The position numbers were made by a program, and so were the translations under genes. The notes below the pieces were generated by a model, which saw nothing but the letters and a program-made list of their open reading frames with translations, searched no databases and was not told the origin of the DNA. A stretch of 28,852 nt of DNA from an uncultured Pseudomonadota bacterium (GTDB lineage: Bacteria > Pseudomonadota > Gammaproteobacteria > Xanthomonadales > Ahniellaceae), in assembly GCA_937996755.1 (NCBI GenBank), contig CALKUS010000283.1:1-28852 (forward strand), given 5' to 3'. Numbering within the stretch: position 1 is the stretch's first letter; each line of letters opens with the position of its first letter. Shown in pieces: positions 23,611-28,852 of the stretch.

Positions 23611-24263
23611 CACGCACCCCGCACGGCTGCGACGAACCGCTCCAGCTTCGCCGCGTCGAGCCTGCCGTCCTTGCGGATACCGCTGCAGAGATCGAGCCCG
23701 AACGGCCGCACGCGCGCAACGGCTTCCGCGACGTTGTCGGGCCTGAGCCCGCCCGCGAGGAACACCGGCTTGCCGGCTTCCTCGACGATGCGGCGGCTCA
23801 CCGACCAGTCGTGCACGCGGCCGGTGCCCCCGAGCTCCTTCACCGCGAGCGTCGGGTTGCCCGAGTCGAGCAGGATCGCGTCGACGTGCGGCGCGACTTC
23901 GCGCGCTTCCTCGAACGAATCCGTATCGCGCACGTGGATCACCTGCACGAGCGCGATACCCGGCAGCTCGCGGCGCAGGCGCTTCAGCACGTCCACGTCG
24001 ACGGCATCGACCAGCTGCAGGGTGTTCGGGCGGCACCGCCGCTGCTGCGCGACGATCGTCTCGGCATCGGTCGCGCAGGTGAGCAGGAACGTCGCGATCG
24101 GTGGCGGCACGTGTGCCGTGATCTCGGCGATCAGCTCCTCCGCGATCGGGCCCGGGCCGCTCGGCATCGCCGAGACGAGCCCGAGCGCGGACGCGCCATG
24201 CGCGATGGCGAGCCGCGCCTCGTCGACGCTCGCGATGCAGCAGACCTTGATCCGTGGTGTCAT
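23610..24263 (-). CDS. TrpF-like phosphoribosylanthranilate isomerase family protein (divergent)
   Basis: A 217-residue TIM-barrel protein related to TrpF. The first strand has KVCCIAS where canonical TrpF has KICGIT: the catalytic Cys (C8) is kept but the following Gly is Cys. The usual YPxSPR segment after strand 2 is replaced by SAMPSGPGPI. The general-acid Asp is kept (LLDSG, D133), as are AGGLRPDNVAEAV and CSGIRKDGRLD, which bind phosphate and close the barrel. I recall a subfamily with exactly these changes, annotated as isomerase without a trp operon context. No trp genes are near; instead it is coupled to a DUF2007 membrane protein. Its true substrate is uncertain. Confidence 0.85.
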   Translation of the reverse strand: MTPRIKVCCIASVDEARLAIAHGASALGLVSAMPSGPGPIAEELIAEITAHVPPPIATFLLTCATDAETIVAQQRRCRPNTLQLVDAVDVDVLKRLRRELPGIALVQVIHVRDTDSFEEAREVAPHVDAILLDSGNPTLAVKELGGTGRVHDWSVSRRIVEEAGKPVFLAGGLRPDNVAEAVARVRPFGLDLCSGIRKDGRLDAAKLERFVAAVRGA

Positions 24264-24288
24264 GGGGAAATCAGCCGACTGGCAGAAC

Positions 24289-24393
24289 CGGAAATCGGAA
24301 ATCGGGAATCGGGAATGGGAAATCGGGAAAGCAGCTGACCGCTCGTCCGGATGCCCGGCTCTTCCGATTTCCGATTTCCCATTTCCGATTTCC
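24289..24393. repeat. Inverted pair of CGGRAAT heptad microsatellites
   Basis: Six heptads of the CGGAAAT/CGGGAAT kind run from 24289 to 24330. About four and a half heptads in inverted orientation (ATTTCCG) run from 24361 to 24393. The 30-nt spacer is ordinary GC-rich sequence. The arms can pair in several registers to give a long imperfect hairpin. It lies between the TrpF-like gene and the roadblock-like gene, both on the minus strand. Confidence 0.85.
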
Positions 24394-24399
24394 TTTGGC

Positions 24400-24759
24400 T
24401 CAACCCTGCGTGCGCCCGAGCAGCGAGTCGATCTGGCCGGCGATGCCGACCACGTCGGCGCCGGCTTCGATCGCGACGGACACGTGGCCGTCCTCGAACG
24501 TGCGCACGAACTGGAAGAAGTGCCCATAGCGCACGAGCACGTAGCGCAGGCCGCCGCAATCGATGTTGCCGCGCTGCGTGGCGAGCGTCAGCAGCGCGGG
24601 GTTCACGAGCAGCTCCTCGTAGCGGTCGGACTCGAGGTCGCTCGCGTTGTCGACGCCGTCGCGCTGGCGCAGCACGAGCGCATTCGCGCGCCGCACGGCG
24701 GCGTAGCGCACGAGCGGTGAAACCTGGAACAGGCGGTCGATCAGGGCGTCGGCGTTCAC
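24400..24759 (-). CDS. Roadblock/LC7-like small protein
   Basis: A 119-residue protein from the GTG at 24759. The pattern VSPLVRYAAVRRANALVLRQ, then NPALLTLATQRGNIDCGGLR, then a YGHFFQFVRTFEDGHVSVAI strand and a final helix, resembles the roadblock/LC7 fold seen in small GTPase-associated and regulatory proteins. No ribosome binding site is clear, so the start is uncertain; there is no ATG in a better place. It is divergent from the lipid-type operon at 24886 across 126 bp and may share a promoter region with it. Confidence 0.7.
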   Translation of the reverse strand: MNADALIDRLFQVSPLVRYAAVRRANALVLRQRDGVDNASDLESDRYEELLVNPALLTLATQRGNIDCGGLRYVLVRYGHFFQFVRTFEDGHVSVAIEAGADVVGIAGQIDSLLGRTQG

Positions 24760-24885
24760 GTCGCGCGGCGGGGCAGGGCGGGAAGGTCGAGTATTCCAAT
24801 GCCTGGCGGCGCGCGTGGCAAGCCCGCGCCGCTGGACGACGCCAGCGTGTCCGGAGGAAACTGCCGCAACGAGCGGAGGGCGCAC

Positions 24886-25158
24886 ATGCACACGGGTGGA
24901 CCGGGCGACGACGACAGGGAGCCTGCAGGCGGCGATGCGCCGCCACCCCTTCCCGCGCGACCAACGCCGGTCGACGAGCATCGCTTTCCAATCGCCAGCG
25001 GCGACCCGGTCGTGCCGCGCCCGGTCCCGCGGCAGGTCGGAGCGCGCGACGGCATGCGCAAGTTCTGGATCGGCGTCCTGATCGTGCTGATCGGCATCCC
25101 CGTCGGTCTCTTCATCTTCGGCGCGCTGTTGTTCGGCGCCTGCCTGCTGGGCAGATGA
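24886..25158 (+). CDS. Small single-pass membrane protein, first gene of the operon
   Basis: A 90-residue protein from ATG 24886 with GCGGAGGG at 24873-24880. The first 55 residues are proline-, aspartate- and glycine-rich and probably disordered; the last 30 form one transmembrane helix (KFWIGVLIVLIGIPVGLFIF) with a short Cys-containing tail. No family recognised. The stop overlaps the next start (ATGA at 25155-25158), tying it to the fatty-acid-hydroxylase family gene. It may be a membrane anchor or assembly factor for the enzymes that follow. Confidence 0.72.
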   Translation: MHTGGPGDDDREPAGGDAPPPLPARPTPVDEHRFPIASGDPVVPRPVPRQVGARDGMRKFWIGVLIVLIGIPVGLFIFGALLFGACLLGR

Positions 25159-25931
25159 GCGGATACTGGCGCGAGCTGCTCGGGGCGGTGTTCGGCATCG
25201 TCGTCGGCATCGCCGCGACGACCGCGATCGTCGAACTGCTGTGGATGCGCCAGCGCGGCACATTGACGCGTCCGCGCGTACGGGAAATGGCGATGAGCCT
25301 CAGCGTGGTGCCGCCGAACCTCGTGTTCTCGTTCGCGAGCGCGGGCATCTGGACGCTGCTGTTCACGACGGCGCACGCGCTTGCGCCCGCGCAGTTGCCG
25401 GTGAATGCGGCGACCGTCGTGCTCGCGATGATCGCGGTGGACTTCAGCTACTACTGGGAACACCGCTGCGCGCATCGCGTGCCGGTGCTCTGGCGCCTCT
25501 ACCACGCAGTGCACCACAGCTCGCCGGACTACACGGTTGCGACGGCCTATCGCGTGTCGTTCGTGAACCAGCTCTTCTCGCCGGCGTTCTACCTGCCGTG
25601 GATGCTGGTGGGCCTGCATCCGCTGCTCGTGGTCGCGCTGCAGCTGATCGCGTTCCACTACCAGGCCTGGCTGCACACCGAGGCGATACCGCGGCTCGGC
25701 TGGCTCGATCGCTGGTTCAACACGCCCGCGGCACATCGCGTGCACCACTCCACGGCGGCGGAGCACGCCGACCGCAACCTCGGGGCCGTCACGCTCGTCT
25801 GGGACCGGCTGTTCGGCACGTTCGCGCCGCCGGTCGACGACATCGTCTACGGCATCGCCGGCCGCGCGCCGCCGCGCGGCATGCTCGCCGTCTACATCGA
25901 CCCGATGCGGAAGCCCAGCGATGCCGCGTGA
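25155..25931 (+). CDS. Fatty acid hydroxylase / sterol desaturase family protein
   Basis: A 258-residue integral membrane diiron oxygenase. The histidine clusters are complete: H103RCAH107 (HxxxH), H117AVHH121 (HxxHH), H174 in WLHTE and H194RVHH198 (HxxHH). About four membrane helices flank them (about 8-30, 48-75, 84-100, 138-168). The family hydroxylates or desaturates acyl chains, sterols, carotenoids or alkylglycerols, using oxygen; the exact substrate cannot be told from the motifs. Start ATG 25155 overlaps the upstream stop, and the end overlaps the next gene by 11 bp. It is embedded with an Lgt-like transferase, a ferritin-like protein and a radical SAM enzyme, which points to membrane lipid modification. 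Confidence 0.93.
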   Translation: MSGYWRELLGAVFGIVVGIAATTAIVELLWMRQRGTLTRPRVREMAMSLSVVPPNLVFSFASAGIWTLLFTTAHALAPAQLPVNAATVVLAMIAVDFSYYWEHRCAHRVPVLWRLYHAVHHSSPDYTVATAYRVSFVNQLFSPAFYLPWMLVGLHPLLVVALQLIAFHYQAWLHTEAIPRLGWLDRWFNTPAAHRVHHSTAAEHADRNLGAVTLVWDRLFGTFAPPVDDIVYGIAGRAPPRGMLAVYIDPMRKPSDAA

Positions 25932-26247
25932 ATGGCTGCTCGCGCTCGCATTCGCGCCTTACGCGGGGCTCGCGCTCTGGGACGGCTGGATGCACGACCA
26001 CGATCGCAAGGTCCCGTGGCGCGAGCAATGCCTGCACGCGACGATCGCCGTGTGCGTCGTGGTGCTCGTGGCCGCCGCATACCTTCAGCATCGCATCGCC
26101 TTTTTCGCTGCGGTGGCCGTGCTCGTGCCGTGCGCGCTCGCCGACGAGCTCGGCTGGCACGGCCCGCTCGCGCAGCGCGAGCGCCGCGTGCATGCGGCCG
26201 CCTACTCGCTGCTCGCCGTGTTCGTCGCAGTCGGGTGGCCGCGATGA
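25921..26247 (+). CDS. Small polytopic membrane protein
   Basis: A 108-residue protein with about three to four transmembrane helices (4-20, 41-60, 64-82, 92-106). Conserved-looking polar residues sit at the membrane face: WDGWMHDHDRKVPWREQCLH after the first helix and DELGWHGPLAQRERRVH before the last. The His/Asp-rich loop could bind metal or lipid head groups. No family recognised. It overlaps the upstream gene by 11 bp and the downstream one by four (ATGA). Its place between a membrane oxygenase and an Lgt-like protein suggests a subunit of one of them. Confidence 0.8.
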   Translation: MPREWLLALAFAPYAGLALWDGWMHDHDRKVPWREQCLHATIAVCVVVLVAAAYLQHRIAFFAAVAVLVPCALADELGWHGPLAQRERRVHAAAYSLLAVFVAVGWPR

Positions 26248-26993
26248 CCGTCGCCGACCTGCAGCTCGGCTACGCCGGCATGATCGTGCTCGGGCTCATG
26301 GTGCTCGGCGCGTCGCGCGTGACGAAGGACCTGCGCGCGCCGGGCGAAAAGCGCCAGTACTACGCGATCCAGGCCGTCACGATCGTCTGCGCGCTCGTCG
26401 GCGCGAAGCTCGGCGTGCTGATGGGCGACGCGCGCTGGCCGATCGAGCCGTTCCACGACTGGGCACTGCTCGCGGGCACCGGGCGCTCGATCGCGGGTGC
26501 CTTGCTCTTCGGTTTCATCGGCGCCGAGCTGGCGAAGCCGCTCATGCGCTATCGCCTGCCGCCGAACGACCGCTTCGCGACCGTGCTCCCGTTCTCGATC
26601 GCGATCGGGCGCATCGGTTGCCTGCTCGCCGGGTGCTGCCTCGGCGAGCCGTGGAACGGGCCGTGGGCCGTGCGCGCGGCGGACGGCGTGCTGCGCCATC
26701 CCGCGCCCGTGTACGAGATGGTGTTCAACGTCGTGGTCGGCGTGCTGTTCGTGTACATGCTGCGCCGGCGCATGCTGTTCGGGCGCCTGTTTGCGCTGTA
26801 CCTCGTGCTGTACGGCGCGTTCCGCTTCGCGATCGAGTTCGTGCGCGCGACGCCGAAGGACTGGCCGCTCGCGCTCTCGGGCTACCAGTGGCTCGCGCTC
26901 GCGATGGTGGTCGCGGGCGGCGCCGTGCTCGTGCGCCGCACGCTCGTGCCGCCGCCGTGGCGGGGCGGCGCGCTCGCCGGGGCGTCGTCATGA
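26244..26993 (+). CDS. Prolipoprotein diacylglyceryl transferase (Lgt)-like membrane protein
   Basis: A 249-residue protein with about seven membrane helices. The Lgt signature is recognisable but altered: GRIGCLLAGCCLGEPWNGPW at 122-141 (canonical GRIGNFINGE), then HPAPVYE (152-158), RFAIEFVR (194-201) and LSGYQW (211-216). The signature loop has three cysteines in place of the usual Asn/Gly set. The true Lgt of the cell is probably elsewhere, so this is likely a paralogue that transfers, or acts on, a diacylglyceryl or phospholipid moiety in another reaction. It is coupled by ATGA overlaps on both sides. Confidence 0.85.
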   Translation: MTVADLQLGYAGMIVLGLMVLGASRVTKDLRAPGEKRQYYAIQAVTIVCALVGAKLGVLMGDARWPIEPFHDWALLAGTGRSIAGALLFGFIGAELAKPLMRYRLPPNDRFATVLPFSIAIGRIGCLLAGCCLGEPWNGPWAVRAADGVLRHPAPVYEMVFNVVVGVLFVYMLRRRMLFGRLFALYLVLYGAFRFAIEFVRATPKDWPLALSGYQWLALAMVVAGGAVLVRRTLVPPPWRGGALAGASS

Positions 26994-27703
26994 TCGTCGA
27001 CGCGCTCAAGCGGCGCATGCACCGCGACGTCGTCGCGAACCCGGCCGTGCACGCGGCGGTGCTGAACCTCTACCTCAACGGCGAGCGCTATCCGCACAAG
27101 GTCGACGACTATTTCCCGATCGCCGCCGCCGAGGACGCGACGCTGGCGCAGGCGATGGCCGCGCACGCGCACGACGAGGACAAGCACGTCGCGTTGTACG
27201 CGAAAGCGATCGAGAAACTCGGCCACGACGTGGTCGAGCTGCCCGACGACGACATCTTCAACCACGTGATCCGCGTGCACACGGCCGAACCGTGGGCCAT
27301 CGCCGCCGACATGTCGCCCGACGAGCGCAGGCGGCGGCTCGCGCATTTCCTCGCGCACGCGCACTGGCTGGAGAAGCGTATCGCGCGTTCGCTCGAGTAC
27401 CACCTGGATGCCTGCGAGCAGGCGACGAGCGACTACGCCGGCAAGGCCGTCGCCGCCGTGATGCGCGACGAGCACCGCCACGTGGGCTACACGCGCGAGG
27501 CCGTGCTGGAGCTGCTGCCGCGCGGCGAGGCGCTGGACGTGCTGGCGGTTCACCAGCGCGCAGAGCATTTCGCGAACCTCGACTTCTCGCGCCGCCAGAT
27601 GCGCAAGCTGCTTGCGCTCTCGCCGCGCGTGTTTCCGGCCGCCAGCCGCGCCATCTACCACGCCTGCATCGCGTTCATGGACCTCGCCCATGCGCGTGCT
27701 TAA
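26990..27703 (+). CDS. Ferritin-like diiron protein
   Basis: A 237-residue all-helical protein with the full set of diiron ligands of a four-helix bundle: E32, E63xxH66 (HDEDKH), E128 and E161xxH164 (DEHRH). Spacing and order match ferritin-like oxidoreductases rather than ferritin cages, and the length is larger than a bacterioferritin. It is cytoplasmic, without a signal peptide. Possible roles are an acyl or alkyl-chain oxidase/desaturase, or a diiron partner of the next enzyme. It is tied upstream by ATGA to the Lgt-like gene and overlaps the radical SAM gene by 14 bp. The family has not been named more closely than this. Confidence 0.85.
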   Translation: MIVDALKRRMHRDVVANPAVHAAVLNLYLNGERYPHKVDDYFPIAAAEDATLAQAMAAHAHDEDKHVALYAKAIEKLGHDVVELPDDDIFNHVIRVHTAEPWAIAADMSPDERRRRLAHFLAHAHWLEKRIARSLEYHLDACEQATSDYAGKAVAAVMRDEHRHVGYTREAVLELLPRGEALDVLAVHQRAEHFANLDFSRRQMRKLLALSPRVFPAASRAIYHACIAFMDLAHARA

Positions 27704-28852
27704 GCCGTTGCGGATCGGCGTGCGCGTGGAGAACGCGCAGCCGCCGTTCGAATCGCGCCTCGCGCGCATCGCCGCGCCGCTCCGCGCGATGGAAGAAGCC
27801 GCCGTGCGCAGCGATTTCGCGCTCGCCGACGCCGATGTACTGCTGAAGACCACGCTGAGCCTGTGCCCGGACTGCCTCGCGCACGTGCCGGCCGCGGTGT
27901 TCGAGCGCGACGGCCGCGTCCTGCTGCGCAAGCGCTGCGACACGCATGGCGAGTCGCAGGGCGTGCTCGAGAACGACGCGCGCTGGTACCGGCTGTCGAA
28001 CAAGGATCGCTGGGGCCGGTGCTATCGGCCGGATCGCATCATGGAGATCCCGGCGTTCGACGGCGGCTGCTGCGGGCCCGGTGAATCCTGCGAGACGCCG
28101 GTCGACCAGCCGTGGCCGCACGATTTCGCCGACCAGCGCGGCAACAAGACCTGCACCGTGCTCGTCGAGGTGACGGACGCCTGCAACCTCGCGTGCCGCG
28201 TCTGCTATTCCGATTCGAAGGGCGACCGCGTGCTGCCGCTCGAACAGTTCCAGGCGCACGTCGGTGCGCTCATCGCGCAGAAGGGAAGGCTGGACTCCGT
28301 GCAGGTCACGGGCGGCGAGGCGTCGCTGCATCCGCGCTTCCGCGAGCTCGTCGCGTGGCTGCATGCTCGGCCCGAAGTCGGCAAGGTCTACCTGCCCACG
28401 AACGGCATCGAGCTCGCGAAGCGTGGCGCCGCCGAATGGCTCGTGCCGCTGCGCGACAAGGTGCTCGTGCTGCTGCAGTTCGACGGCACGGACGCGCCCG
28501 TGAACGACACGCTGCGCCGCGCGAAGCCCGAGAAGCTGCGCCTGAAGCTCGTGAAGCAGCTCGATCGCCTGGGCATCCCGATGCAGCTCACGATGACGCT
28601 CGCACACGGCGTCAGCGAGCGCGACATCGCGTGGGTCGTGCAGCAGGGCAGGCGACACAAGAACGTGCGCCTCATCGCGATGCAGCCCGCGTTCTTCTCG
28701 GGCCGCTACGAGATCGGGCCGGAAGCCGAGCAACGCCTCACCTTGTCGGACTGCGTGAAGGGCGTGGTGGCCGGCCTGTCGGGCCGCGCACGCAACGAGG
28801 ACTTCCTGCCGATCCCGTGCAGCCACCCGAACTGCGGCTGGGTCACGCTGTT
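27690..28852 (+). CDS. Radical SAM enzyme, tetraether lipid synthase (Tes)-like, 3'-truncated by window
   Basis: The first 387 residues of a radical SAM protein; no stop before the window end. The N-terminal part has a rubredoxin-like site, SLCPDC (C59, C62), with a further Cys in KRCDTHG (C83). The SAM cluster motif is C165NLACRVC172Y followed by SDSK, and VTGGEASLHP is the GGE motif for SAM. MQPAFFSGRYE and CSHPNCG appear near the end. This combination is what I recall for archaeal Tes (MJ0619/MA_1486 family), which joins unactivated lipid chains, and for bacterial relatives discussed as membrane-spanning-lipid enzymes. ATG 27690 overlaps the diiron gene by 14 bp; GTG 27696 is an alternative. 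An acyl-chain or glycolipid substrate is inferred from its neighbours. Confidence 0.88.
   Translation, partial: MRVLKPLRIGVRVENAQPPFESRLARIAAPLRAMEEAAVRSDFALADADVLLKTTLSLCPDCLAHVPAAVFERDGRVLLRKRCDTHGESQGVLENDARWYRLSNKDRWGRCYRPDRIMEIPAFDGGCCGPGESCETPVDQPWPHDFADQRGNKTCTVLVEVTDACNLACRVCYSDSKGDRVLPLEQFQAHVGALIAQKGRLDSVQVTGGEASLHPRFRELVAWLHARPEVGKVYLPTNGIELAKRGAAEWLVPLRDKVLVLLQFDGTDAPVNDTLRRAKPEKLRLKLVKQLDRLGIPMQLTMTLAHGVSERDIAWVVQQGRRHKNVRLIAMQPAFFSGRYEIGPEAEQRLTLSDCVKGVVAGLSGRARNEDFLPIPCSHPNCGWVTL

Noticed and set aside
25241..26989. Long + strand frame in front of the ferritin-like protein, as one large fusion
   Set aside because: It is out of frame with the hydroxylase and Lgt-like genes, which have complete motifs; the part before ATG 26990 is an arginine/alanine-rich shadow.

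Overview
The window looks like chromosomal DNA of a high-GC gammaproteobacterium, most likely Xanthomonadales (Lysobacter/Luteimonas/Rhodanobacter-like). The grounds are strong G/C preference at third codon positions, a REP-like inverted pair of the GGGAGCGACTTCAGTCGCGA type, intergenic CGGGAAT-type heptad arrays, and a giant exported protein with a mid-protein exosortase-H-like sorting segment. The taxonomy is an inference from recall, not a database result. I see no rRNA, tRNA or CRISPR.

Layout. 1-3628 (+): end of a sensor histidine kinase, then a partner-switching module: a SpoIIE/RsbU-type membrane phosphatase, an RsbW-like ATPase and an RsbV-like STAS protein. 3658-3783: an inverted pair of GAGTCY hexamer arrays, then a GNAT acetyltransferase. 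4292-5277 (-): ilvE followed by an apparent stump of a methyltransferase gene. 5510-18149: a surface/export cluster made of a 2601-residue Ig/cadherin-repeat and beta-helix protein, three tandem tail-collar (MdpB-like) proteins, a Tat-signal protein, two paralogous GNATs, and four small genes including a DUF6916-like one. Three strong stem-loops at 18161-18254 close this block.

18267-22815: a secreted metzincin protease (-), a REP-rich gap, a small secreted protein (-), metF (-), and a membrane diguanylate cyclase (+) ending inside a long stem-loop. 22816-24263 (-): a DUF2007/EF-hand-like membrane protein coupled to a divergent TrpF-like isomerase. 24289-24393: an inverted pair of heptad arrays. 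24400-24759 (-): a roadblock-like protein.

24886-28852 (+): six genes, each overlapping the next: a small membrane protein, a fatty-acid-hydroxylase/sterol-desaturase family enzyme, a small polytopic protein, an Lgt-like transferase, a ferritin-like diiron protein and a radical SAM enzyme resembling archaeal tetraether lipid synthase (Tes), cut off by the window end. This looks like a membrane-lipid modification operon. It and the giant-protein/tail-collar/GNAT cluster are the two best candidates for undescribed systems.
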